Shown here piece by piece: positions 20,260 through 30,220 of a stretch of DNA of 64,000 nucleotides. A program made the position numbers and the translations under genes. Source of the stretch: Saccharomycopsis crataegensis. Lineage: Eukaryota; Ascomycota; Saccharomycetes; Ascoideales; Saccharomycopsidaceae. A model generated the notes under the pieces. It saw only the letters and a list, made by a program, of their open reading frames with translations. It searched no databases and was not told the origin of the DNA. The stretch spans positions 2,170,001-2,234,000 of the forward strand of contig NW_027043829.1 of assembly GCF_037102585.1 (NCBI RefSeq), read 5' to 3'. Each line of letters opens with the position of its first letter. The stretch's first letter is position 1.

Positions 20260-23200
20260 CTTTGGTACAATGTTGATATATGTTATGATTCAAGTTTTTC
20301 GTCGATGGTAGGAATAAAGGGGAAGTTTTGTGGAATGACATATGTACGAGGAGTGGTATTCCATTTTATATACACTTTAGTTTTGTTATTTTCATCTATT
20401 TTTATGGTCATAATTATGCATGCATGAAGAATAACCTATTTCCTCTTCTTTTTTCTTTTTTTTTTTTAGCTTCCCATATATCCTGGTTAACTTATTTTCT
20501 ATGCAATCCTAGAGGTAATTCTGAGAGCTTGTTTGTTTTTGCGCTAGAAAACATCCATTTATGTGCGTATTGTAGACAGAATATGTGTGTACATTATCCT
20601 ATCTCTGCAAAGTCACTTTGTTGCCAACTTTCCAAAATTATTTGTCATCTGTTGTAAGCTCCAACCGCATTAACAAACCAGTGGGGTCCTCTATTGCCCA
20701 ATTTTAATTGTCGTTAAGAACTTTCCTGCGTGTGTGCATTCTACCATGCATCGCATGCTGCGCCACATATTGACACATTATGCCATCTTCTGTCACGACA
20801 GTTATGCCCACGGAATATTGTGAAATTGTTATCTGCTACAGTCTCTATTTCGAAGAAGAGATATTGCAAATTGGTAAATATATGTCGCATTTTTTTCCTC
20901 ACCTTCCAAAGCAGACGCGGCTTGTAGAAGATAAATCACCATCTCTATCCATAGAAGCTACTACTATAGCAAGCACTAGTTATCACAATTCTGCTGACAT
21001 TGCGCTAGCATAAAAGCTGTATTTATAATTATCGGTAGGTAGTGTTAACATTATTCCTGGATTGCAGGTCACTTATCTCTGCGGCTCGCTAATATATGTT
21101 ACTTACTTGCTTATTCATAGGATGTCAAAATTGGCAGTCCCACGAGCACCGCATGTTAAGGTGTATATCAGTCACAACAGTCCTTGAACTAGGAACAATA
21201 GACAGCATAGTAACAACTGGAATATTCAATAGTAAATCATCATGTTTCTAGAATAGACACACAGATCATTTATTAATGTTTCAATCAAAGTGTACACCGG
21301 CTTTAACGATACTGAAATTCTCAATCATGCGAAGCACTGAGTACATACGTATTTGGTCATCATGCACAAACTGTTTTTATATTACATCTTCTCTGTACAA
21401 TCAATTGAAGACAACATATCTGTGGTTTTATGGATAATATTATCGGAGCCTTTTTTTTGAAGTGGTTGTTGAAGTACTTATATAGAAAAGAAGTATTCTA
21501 TGGTAATATAAACACAGATAGTTGGTTTGTTTTATACAGCTACCAGTTTACTGAAAGTAAATTACGATAATGTGAAAATGAGTGGAAGGATTGTAAATTT
21601 CGCAATGGGTTATTATTTACAACTCGGAAGCTCCGGTCTAAGGTGGAGAATTATTAAACTTTTTGGTTGAGTAGCTCAGCCTACACTACGCATTACGGTA
21701 TGGTAAATTGATCGCTTATTTTTGCTCTATAACCTTCGTGATTATAATCTATCTCTTGTTAATGTTACTATGAATTCAAAACTAGGGTATCGATATGGAG
21801 GAATTTAATGAAACTTTTTTGGTAAATGAGGTTCTGGTCATGGCAATATTATTATACCAGCCATACCTTAATTAACACCCATGAGCAAAAAAAGTGTTCA
21901 GTTAGCCAAATATATTCCCAAATGTAATGTGCCTTAATTAGTTACGGGTGTTTGCGTTTTCCACACGGGTGTTTGCGTTTTCTGTGTACCAAGCAACCCC
22001 GCTACGAATATACACACAAAATAGTTCTTACCATCAGACTTTAGTTATTGTCGGGACCAACCACTATTGCGGTATATCGCATAGATTAACTATTGAATAT
22101 CTTCTCCCACTTTTTGGTGTAGGTTCTTTGAAAAGGATCTCAATAATGTTACTTCTTTAAAATGATTTTCAGTTTCAAGTTCCCTCTCCACACATGTTCA
22201 CACTATGAGATTAATAAGTGGGAAGTTTGGAGGTGAATCAAGATATTGTCGTATATTATAATACTAACTACTGTAAAGGCAAAGGAGCTCTAAGCAAGCT
22301 GCTTTTAAAAGCATTTTTTAATGGGCCATCAGAGAAAAGAGGCTCACAGGTGAGCTTAAAGAACATCCACAGAGAGAATCAGCAAAGAACGGCATTACTT
22401 AAAAAGATTTTATTTTTTGGAAGTCTGATAAAGATAAAAAAGAAAAGGACGAAAAATCCTTCAAGAAAGTAAAGAGCAAGGTTGGAACAATTTCTCATTT
22501 TATCAAAAAAGTTTGTAGGGTTAGAATCTACTTTGATATTAAGGATGTGTGTTGAGAAATATGGAAGCAATCTGTAATCTGGCAACTCATTCACCAAAAA
22601 CTTTCACAGGAAAGCAAAAATTAAAATAATACCTGACCTTGAGCCGGGAGGTCTTGAATAATAGATCGCTGGTTTGAATCTCAAATAAACATGAAATAGA
22701 AGTGTTCTGGTCATCATTTAGCTTTTAGGACGAAGGACATGAGTGAGTTAATAAACAGCGTATTATCTTTTTCAATCACCTTGCACTTCTCAGATATCGA
22801 ATCTGTGGCCGAGTTGGTGAAAGCATAAAGAATTTCAATCTCATGTTTACTCAAATGCCCTTGAATCTCTATCTTTTCTGAAACTCTGAAAATTAACAAG
22901 GAAATCTCGGGTGTACTAATAAAATGTCTATAGGATGTCCAGATATTGTATGATAGATGATTGGTGATGAAAAATTGAGCACTAATGAAGAATTTCTTAC
23001 TGATATTTTCCATTTTGAAAAATTATATTTCGCCAACTCTTTTAAAGTGTTATGTTTATAAGGAAAGTTTAAATTCTACCGGAATAATGTTGCCAATCAT
23101 CTAATAACAATCAGTTTTCCTGAACCCAAACATATTAGAAGAGAGTTTCCCTATTTACCGCTATAACTATCAACAGGAGGCTGAAAAGCAAAAGGACGGT

Positions 23201-24322
23201 TAATGAAATAATATTTAGTCTTACTAGGAGAGAGAGAGAGAGAGGGTGTAAAATTTCTCTATGAAATTAAAATATTCAAATATCATTTCCTAGGCGATCT
23301 TCCCCACAATTAAGTTAGTGAAGCCATGTCATCTCTATTGTGATCTTAAGAGAAAATTATTCTTGGCAGTTCAGATGCCTCGGGGAATATTAATCTACTT
23401 ACTGGAAACGACTGCTCTTTTAAGAATATGGAAAAAGATAAATAATGAAGTTAGAGTGATATAAACGACAGTGTTATGGTATGAATGATGCTTTCTCAAA
23501 AAAAAAAAATAGTGTCGAGAAGATTTCTGGGGGATTTGGATGGAAAATGAAAATACTGTATCAGCAGGGAATATTCAATGAGATAGATGACTGGGGGGTT
23601 TTTTTTTCTAACATGATATACTAATCATCCTAATTATCATCTATGGCTAATCACAAGAAGAGTGTCAATGTTGTCCTGAGAAAGATAAGGTCAACTTCAA
23701 TGTTTGTTATCGTTGTCCTGGATCGAATATTATTAATATTACTGCTTCCTCATATACATATATATATACAGATTTTGATTTCTCTGGAGTAAACGGTTCG
23801 CAAATATTGCCATAAAAAAGCTGGAGAAATTGCAACTTCAGGGGTTTGGCTGGTGGATAGTGGTTGTAGGTGACCACTAAGTATGCTTGTTCATAGTACT
23901 TTCTCAATAATAGAAGAAATTACTGTAGGTTATAATAATATATATATATCGCTTAAGTTAGTCGTACAACGGTTATGCTGCTGTTGTCAAGCTAGGGCAA
24001 AAAGTGGGCGGTGTTGCCTAAGCCCGCAGAATTCTCCACACACACCGAAAAAATCCCAAAAGAAAATCATTATTGGTATTCTACAGATGATTTAACACCG
24101 AACTCCTTTCCATCGTGTGAACTCCTTTACCTCATTCTTCCTTCTCTTTTAAGTTATTGAAGCTGTCTCAATTCTTATGAATATCCTGATAGATTCCAGA
24201 CAAATGGTCAACGTTTTGTGGATCTCATCGAATAATTAACTCCCTAATCTTGACACTACCTCGACAACAACAACACTCCGCCACCAAAGATACTAAACAA
24301 TATTAATTATCATTTAAAAAAA
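20260..24322. other. 4-kb divergent intergenic region between adhesin and velvet gene
   Basis: Both flanking genes are transcribed outward, so this is a shared upstream region, far longer than the usual few hundred bp here. It has a GA dinucleotide run at about 23228-23245, a duplicated 18-bp element (listed separately) and GAACTCCTTT at 24100 and 24119. Open stretches are short. The only one with an ATG and a faintly protein-like sequence is minus-strand 22714-23013 (see findings). Long promoters of this kind are known for yeast flocculin genes such as FLO11. Confidence 0.55.
21944..21982 (+). repeat. Direct repeat ACGGGTGTTTGCGTTTTC, two copies 21 bp apart
   Basis: The 18-bp sequence occurs at 21944-21961 and 21965-21982 with no mismatch. 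It lies about midway in the long divergent intergenic region. Tandem protein-binding sites are one option; slippage duplication is another. Confidence 0.9.
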
Positions 24323-25864
24323 ATGAGAAGAGTTCTTAATTTATCTCCTCTTGAAAATATAGAATCTAAAAGTGACACGAAATATGTGCTCAAATTCGTC
24401 CAGCAACCATTATTTGCCAGAGAAAGTACTAAATCCAAACGATTGTTGCAACCGCATCCCATCATATCATTAAACGTCTTTGTGAAAACTGGAGATGGAA
24501 CCTATTCTGATGTCACCAGTCATAATTTGTCTCTGTTCTTCTTAAAAGCTTCAGTGATAGAAACCAACAACCCCAACTCGGACGTTGATGATGTCCTCAC
24601 TCCCTATGGCGTATCGTCTACTGAACGCCCTCAAGTGAGGATAGGTTTAGACGATGACAGCATGCTTGTGGGTAATCTGGTCATTAATGCAGCGTTATAC
24701 AACATCCCTGATAAGAAGGATTTGAAGATCATCAATAGTAAGTTCAACAAGGTGGATAGCCAATCTTCGGAGCCATCATCGTCGCAAAAAGACTTATTGT
24801 CAGAAGAACCAAAGCGAACCAGCGGCCGCAAATCCTTGGTATATCCAAGTTTCGAGCTGTTAAGAAATGATATTGCGAATTCTAGCTCTGGAAACCATTC
24901 GAATTCTGGTGAACTCATCGAGCACAATAAAAACAACAATAATGGGGTGATGGTTTTCTTGTTTAATGATTTAGGAATTGTCAAGCGGGGCACATGGAAA
25001 TTGAAATTAGAATTGTTTAAAGTCGAATCATTCCAACACCACTCCAATCCAAATTCTAACATGCTTGCTCCTCAAATCACAAAGCTCAATGAAATCATAT
25101 CTGATGAGATCAGTGTCTATGGATCTCGCCAATTTTATAAGAAGGAAAACCAAATTAAGTTTCATCAAGAATTAAAACGAGCAAAACTCAGGTTGTCTAA
25201 TGATTGTATTTTGAATTACTTGAAAAGAATACGAGTATTGCGAGAAACGGTTGATGATTCTGGGAAAAGTAAGGAAAAATATTTAGATGAGCCTGGTGAA
25301 GAACCTTTCAAAAAGCCTCCGGTTGAATATCCATCCAAAAAGCCAAACCGAATGACCACTATTGCTACCACTAGAATAATCAATAATCCTACCGCCAGTG
25401 ACTATTCACAATATCAACAAAGACAACCTTACCCTTATCCTCACCCACCACCACCACCACCGCCACCACCACCACCTTATGGTAACCCTTCTTACAATTA
25501 CAATTACCCAAACCCTGCCCATTTTCCACAAGGGACATTTATGACTTTTGATTCTTACAGACCAACAAACTTTCCTATTATTCCCCTGATGCACCATCGA
25601 CTGCATTTCAACCGCGGAAGTACCAAACTCCCCTCCCTCAATCCAGACGTGCCTCCTTATCATAAACACACCCAACAGCCCGAGAACCCTCCACCAGCCC
25701 CAAATAATAGAGCTCCGCCAATTACCAAACTCCCTTCCTTGGAAATAGAGCCGGAACAATCGCAGGGGTTCAAAAAGGAGGAAAAAGAGGACGAAGATCC
25801 CAAAAAGAGAAAATTGGAAGACTATGATGATCGAATGAGTATTAAGAGGCTATTATTAGCATAG
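24323..25864 (+). CDS. Velvet-domain regulator, VelB/VosA-like
   Basis: The 513-residue protein begins with the velvet signature at about 21-55: YVLKFVQQPLFARES, then KRLLQPHPIISLNVF. This corresponds to the family's Q-Q-P-x-x-A-R and P-P-I-V-x-L. Later blocks also align: LFFLKASV, DDSMLVGNLVINAALYNIPD (about 111-130), VFLFNDLGIVKRGTWKLKLEL (about 211-231), then SVYGSRQFYKKEN and the LKRAKLRL end. A low-complexity insert (about 136-207) splits the domain, as in VelB. The C-terminal third has ten consecutive Pro, Tyr/Asn/Pro-rich sequence and a PKKRKLED nuclear signal at about 493. Velvet proteins are NF-kB-like DNA-binding regulators of development. Target genes are unknown. Confidence 0.85.
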   Translation: MRRVLNLSPLENIESKSDTKYVLKFVQQPLFARESTKSKRLLQPHPIISLNVFVKTGDGTYSDVTSHNLSLFFLKASVIETNNPNSDVDDVLTPYGVSSTERPQVRIGLDDDSMLVGNLVINAALYNIPDKKDLKIINSKFNKVDSQSSEPSSSQKDLLSEEPKRTSGRKSLVYPSFELLRNDIANSSSGNHSNSGELIEHNKNNNNGVMVFLFNDLGIVKRGTWKLKLELFKVESFQHHSNPNSNMLAPQITKLNEIISDEISVYGSRQFYKKENQIKFHQELKRAKLRLSNDCILNYLKRIRVLRETVDDSGKSKEKYLDEPGEEPFKKPPVEYPSKKPNRMTTIATTRIINNPTASDYSQYQQRQPYPYPHPPPPPPPPPPPYGNPSYNYNYPNPAHFPQGTFMTFDSYRPTNFPIIPLMHHRLHFNRGSTKLPSLNPDVPPYHKHTQQPENPPPAPNNRAPPITKLPSLEIEPEQSQGFKKEEKEDEDPKKRKLEDYDDRMSIKRLLLA

Positions 25865-26776
25865 AAAGTATATAATGAATAAATAATTTTAATGACAAAA
25901 ATCTTATCGTATTGTTTATTGGAACCTTTTATTGGGTCCAAGACCTTTTATTGGATTCTAGACCTTGTGTTAGGACCTTTTATTGGGTCCGAGACCATTT
26001 ATCGGGTTCTAGACCATTTTTGGAAGCCCCTTTTTTTTTTTTCCGCTGGTATTTTGGTGGGTGGGCGCATTAAGCGAAGCGACGGTTAAGGGAGAGCCAA
26101 TAAAAGTGCCCCAACTGGTTGTGTGCCATATCACCCTCTCAAATGTTGTCTACCACTACCTGGCCTATGTTTTGTTACTAAGTGAGCCAAACTATCACAA
26201 GTTTCTATTAACTCGTCAATAATCAAAGTTATAAATTCGTTAATTGTGAACTCTTGCTTCGAAATAAATAGAAATCAAGATCAAGACAATCCGCTTCCTG
26301 CATCCTGAGTGGAAGCTCCAGCAACGTGTTCGCCGTGAATGATGTAACCATAACTGGTGTTACTATTTATGGTGGCATTGATTTATTGGACAATGGCGCT
26401 GTGTTGAGTCAAATCATGTTATCTCTCTTGAAGGCTCAAAAAAAGAAGAAGCTTGAGCTAATGACAATTTGTAGGAACGAATCCGGAACAATAAGCATGA
26501 TATCGTAGCTCTAGTGATACTCCAATATTTAGGTAGAGGCGCATATTCAGAGAGGGAGATAAGAAAACTTACAGCCATTTTCTTTTATGTATGGTCGTAA
26601 TCTTACTATAATATATCATATTAGTCTATATACAAGACGGCTATTATTTGACAAAGTTTTCACTCTTTGAAGAATAATACAAGGAGACAAACCCAATCAT
26701 ATTTAGAAATGAGAATAAAATAATAATACAAAGCAGCTTCTTCTAATTTAATAATACAAGATAGTTTCGTTAACAA
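25865..26776. other. Region between velvet gene and convergent mitochondrial-protein gene
   Basis: About 0.9 kb. It starts with a degenerate 19-bp repeat array (listed separately). Further on, an open stretch through 26326-26508 has no ATG but reads VFAVNDVTITGVTIYGGIDL and may be a gene remnant. The rest is AT-rich 3' sequence of the minus-strand gene. Confidence 0.4.
25925..26026 (+). repeat. Degenerate 19-bp tandem repeat after the velvet gene
   Basis: Units of consensus CCTTTTATTGGGTCCNAGA occur at 25925-25943, 25944-25962, 25976-25994 and 25995-26013. A shortened 13-bp unit sits at 25963 and a partial one at 26014. Units 1 and 4 resemble each other (GGGTCC), as do 2 and 5 (TTCTAGA), so a 38-bp dimer was probably copied. 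The array lies in the probable 3' UTR. Confidence 0.9.
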
Positions 26777-29776
26777 CTAAGATTTACTTTTGTCCATGAT
26801 TGACCCGATCTTCCCCAAATTATACTTGTAAAATTCATCCCCTTGAGCCTTCCAAAACTGTTTCAATTCATCTATCCCAGGCTGAATTCTTTTGGTATTA
26901 GCCCTTTTTGAAATGCTTTTCTCTTCATTAACAATAGTTGCCGTAGGCACTTCGATTCCAATTCTCCGCAATTCTTTTCTATACTTCTTGGAAAAATCAA
27001 TCAAGATTTCCAATCCTGAGCTTCCACACTCCACAAGCTCATGAATGCACCATTTACTCATCATTCGATCTTCCATAGCCCGCGCACGGTCGGCAATCAT
27101 CTTCAAGGCAATAACTTTGATTCTTGTAGGGATATAGAGTTTTAAGTCCTTGGTTTCCAGGACCTCCATTCCAAATGGCACCACCATAAAATTATATCCA
27201 AAATCCTGGTCAATACCACCGCCGCCACCGCCACTTCTGGCCAATTGCTGAGAGTTGGTTAAGTTGTTCATATAATTACCAACAATTGTCCCTTTTTTAT
27301 TATTGCTGCTCCTATGATCTAATTCGGTCTTATAGAAGAACGGCACCTCATCTAGGTCATTGATATCTCCATCAAATCCCAAAACCGATCCACGGTACAC
27401 TTTGGCTGCCATTTCTACACCATACTCTTTGACCACGTACTTGAGATACAACATCGACAAGAAATCTAATTGTTTTTTGTCTTCAAACCTAATCGCACCC
27501 GAATAATAGCACTGATAAAGATTTTCAATGAATTCAACAGCGATTGGAAGGTTTAATCGCAAACTTCCATTGGACTTGGAAAGATAAGACTTGTCAACCA
27601 TCCAATTAAGGTACGATATATAAGCATAAATTGCTCGCAGAGGTTTTTGCGAACTGATTAATTGATAGACTTTATGTTCCTTCAAATTAATACTGCCATG
27701 TGTCAGATCACCAGTTTTCAATAATGCTCGCACCAACTCATTAAACTCCAGGGCACTGAACTCAATTCTAGAGTCATTGATACGTCCCAAAACTTTACTT
27801 ACTGATGCCGCATCGTTTACCCCGAGATAGAACTTTACCAAACTACTGAGCACCGATCTCATTGGAGGGTTGGAGATTTTCGTCATCAATATTTTCATTG
27901 CCGCAAAATCCTTAGATTTACTCGCCATGTCAATTAAAGTCGATAGCAATTTTTCATTCTTTAAAAACCAATCACGGTTTTCATGGTCTAAGACTTGATA
28001 CATCAATTGCTTTCCAATATTTTCAAAATTTCTGTTTTTCCTGAAAATCAAAATCAACGAGCAAAACATGCCCAAGTCTTCCAAGATCCAATTTGGGTTG
28101 TACTTGGTTAGGGTTGAATGGATAAGGTACACTCCCGCAGGATTATTCGATTTGATATTCTTCATTATTAAAAGCTTTGAGAGTCGAATAAACGTGTCGA
28201 TATCCATTCGGCGATATTGTTGTTCCAAATCAGATGCCGTGAGATCATTGGCCCGGTATAAATCGTAAAACCCTCTGTCATCGCTAATTGCATCATTACC
28301 ATTATTAATGCAATGATCCAAGAATACCAACATTCGATTGCCGATAATTGGGAAGTTCTCATCGTCGCAGGCCATTACTTTTTCATATATTTTAATCGCT
28401 TGGTAAGTCGACAATTTGTAGTGATGAGGCTGATATTTTATCAAAAGCTTCATGATGGCATCAATTTGTAATTCATCAAAAAGGGGGTTGACAATCGCTA
28501 GGGAATCAATTAAAATGGATATCGTTTGTTTCAAAATCGGGAAGTCTTTTGTCATATTAGAATTACCAGCAAAATCATCATTAAGACACATTGATGTACC
28601 CAATAAAAGCTTCTTTTGATCTATTGTAACGTGAACTACGAGGTTCTTCATGAATCCTTTCAATTCCACTGATCTGATAGGGGGCTCTAATGAATGTAAT
28701 TTATCAAGGAGTGCGGCAATTGCAAGAATTTTAGAACGATCTTTATTATTGCTGCTAGAAAACTTCTGATACATTTCGTTGTGCTCAGTAACTGAATCCA
28801 CTAAGTGTTCATGGAAATCCTCTCTATTCTTCATCTCAGAAATTTCATCATGGTTTTTAAAATCTGCAGAAATTAGCTTGATGTACGCGACTAAAGATTT
28901 ATGGTCAATCGTTCCACTGCCAATCAAATTAACCATCATTGTTCTGAATAGGGTCACATCGTTGTTATTAGCTCTAGTGGCGGCATGTTTTAATTCCAGA
29001 ATCATCAATACTTTGATTGTATCAGACCGGTTTGTTTGGAGGGAGAGGAATCCTATAAGTCCTGTAATATATTCATCGATGTCTCTGGTAGGTGCCTCTA
29101 TGCTATTGCTGGTCGATTTAGATGGAGCAAATTTTAGGCTTTTTAAATACTCAGTATAACAATCTATTAAAGATTTATCTGAATCGAATAGAAAGCTATG
29201 CTTTGTCGTTAGGGACGTGAAAAATTTGGATAATTTCAAACTTAAGTTCCACTGATGTTGTAGGTATTGATAATGCTGTGAATTTTTTTGATTTTCAATA
29301 GGAATGAATGATTTGTATAAATGTCGCTGATCCACAAATTCTCGGTATGGGTAATCGTCTTCATGTAGTTTTGGAGTGACCAATACTTGAGAATACTTGA
29401 AAAATTCTGACTTGCTAATGTCCACACTTGAAGATTCAAGACTGGTTTCTATTAGAGCTGTCAATTGTCTAAAATAATCATCGACGGTAGGTCTATTTAT
29501 CGAGCAGGTTGCATTTTCTAGAAGCTTGGGGCGATTATCATCTGCAACCAGGGGGTTTTGGACACCCTGAATCATGGAAGACGAGTTTCCAGAGATTCTT
29601 CTTATGAATTGTATTTGTTTTTCCTGTCGCTGCCATTGACTTTGATGTCGCTGTGATGATATTAGATTTGCAGGCCTTGAAAAAGTGCTAAACCCACGGC
29701 GCCAGGCTCGCGTTGGTGAGCACCCTGTCATATATCTTATTATCTTCGCAGTGTTATGATATCGTACCATGCTCAT
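26777..29776 (-). CDS. Large mitochondrial-targeted helical (PPR-like) protein, unidentified
   Basis: The 999-residue protein starts with a strong presequence (MSMVRYHNTAKIIRYMTG, then RAWRRGFSTFSRPANLISSQ): Arg/Ser-rich, no acidic residues for about 60 residues. The rest is almost wholly helical with irregular hydrophobic spacing like helical-repeat proteins. Examples are FAAMKILMTKISNPPMRSVL and AASVSKVLGRINDSRIEFSA LEFNELVRALLKTG, which look like degenerate PPR units. The size suits mitochondrial gene-expression factors such as PET309 or SOV1. I cannot choose between these, and the similarity is by architecture only. Residues 865-870 are a run of Gly. Confidence 0.75.
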   Translation of the reverse strand: MSMVRYHNTAKIIRYMTGCSPTRAWRRGFSTFSRPANLISSQRHQSQWQRQEKQIQFIRRISGNSSSMIQGVQNPLVADDNRPKLLENATCSINRPTVDDYFRQLTALIETSLESSSVDISKSEFFKYSQVLVTPKLHEDDYPYREFVDQRHLYKSFIPIENQKNSQHYQYLQHQWNLSLKLSKFFTSLTTKHSFLFDSDKSLIDCYTEYLKSLKFAPSKSTSNSIEAPTRDIDEYITGLIGFLSLQTNRSDTIKVLMILELKHAATRANNNDVTLFRTMMVNLIGSGTIDHKSLVAYIKLISADFKNHDEISEMKNREDFHEHLVDSVTEHNEMYQKFSSSNNKDRSKILAIAALLDKLHSLEPPIRSVELKGFMKNLVVHVTIDQKKLLLGTSMCLNDDFAGNSNMTKDFPILKQTISILIDSLAIVNPLFDELQIDAIMKLLIKYQPHHYKLSTYQAIKIYEKVMACDDENFPIIGNRMLVFLDHCINNGNDAISDDRGFYDLYRANDLTASDLEQQYRRMDIDTFIRLSKLLIMKNIKSNNPAGVYLIHSTLTKYNPNWILEDLGMFCSLILIFRKNRNFENIGKQLMYQVLDHENRDWFLKNEKLLSTLIDMASKSKDFAAMKILMTKISNPPMRSVLSSLVKFYLGVNDAASVSKVLGRINDSRIEFSALEFNELVRALLKTGDLTHGSINLKEHKVYQLISSQKPLRAIYAYISYLNWMVDKSYLSKSNGSLRLNLPIAVEFIENLYQCYYSGAIRFEDKKQLDFLSMLYLKYVVKEYGVEMAAKVYRGSVLGFDGDINDLDEVPFFYKTELDHRSSNNKKGTIVGNYMNNLTNSQQLARSGGGGGGIDQDFGYNFMVVPFGMEVLETKDLKLYIPTRIKVIALKMIADRARAMEDRMMSKWCIHELVECGSSGLEILIDFSKKYRKELRRIGIEVPTATIVNEEKSISKRANTKRIQPGIDELKQFWKAQGDEFYKYNLGKIGSIMDKSKS

Positions 29777-30220
29777 ATATATATATTATTATTATTATTA
29801 TTGTTATTGATTTTCTCACAACTTGGTAAAAGCACCGGGCTACTGTTCCATCCTTATTACTGTCGTTAACAATAATTGACGTTTCTTTCAGGCGATGATG
29901 CCCTTCTTTCAGTGAACTGAATTTTTTTTCCATTTAAAATTTTCCTAGATCAACTGGCGCGTGATTATTGCAGAAACGTACATTGAGGAGGATCACCAGA
30001 ATCACTGGAAATATCAAAGAACAAAATCGAAACTATTGTAAAAAATGGTTTTCTGGTAGAAGAACTAAGTGAATCGGTGAATTAAATAAATATTCCAACA
30101 AAAAAAAAGCGAAGCGAAATGAAATATAAAATCATGAAGTAGACAAAGCAGAACAAATAAAAAAAAATAATGTAGATCATAAATAGTTAATAATAGAGAC
30201 TATGTGTCATCTCCCCGGAC
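29777..30220. other. Intergenic region
   Basis: About 440 bp holding the promoter of the minus-strand mitochondrial protein gene and the ASF1 3' end. A (TTA)n run lies at 29784-29802. No other feature was recognised. Confidence 0.4.

Noticed and set aside
20328-20657. 109-codon ORF upstream of the adhesin
   Set aside because: Phe/Tyr/Cys-rich composition typical of translated AT-rich DNA, no motif; it lies in the probable adhesin promoter.
22640-22690. GGTTTGAATCTC resembling a tRNA box B, with a GAGCCGGGAGG stretch before it
   Set aside because: No acceptor or anticodon stem can be drawn around it and box A is poor, so no tRNA gene was called.
20260-24322. Long gene-poor region as a possible centromere or origin
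   Set aside because: No conserved element or inverted-repeat architecture could be seen; AT-richness alone is not evidence.
24323-25864. Using CTG codons to decide between Leu and Ser decoding
   Set aside because: The few CTG positions in conserved blocks (for example in LVGNLVIN and in the PSD2 C2 strand GDLILS) favour Leu, but none is invariant, so no claim is made.
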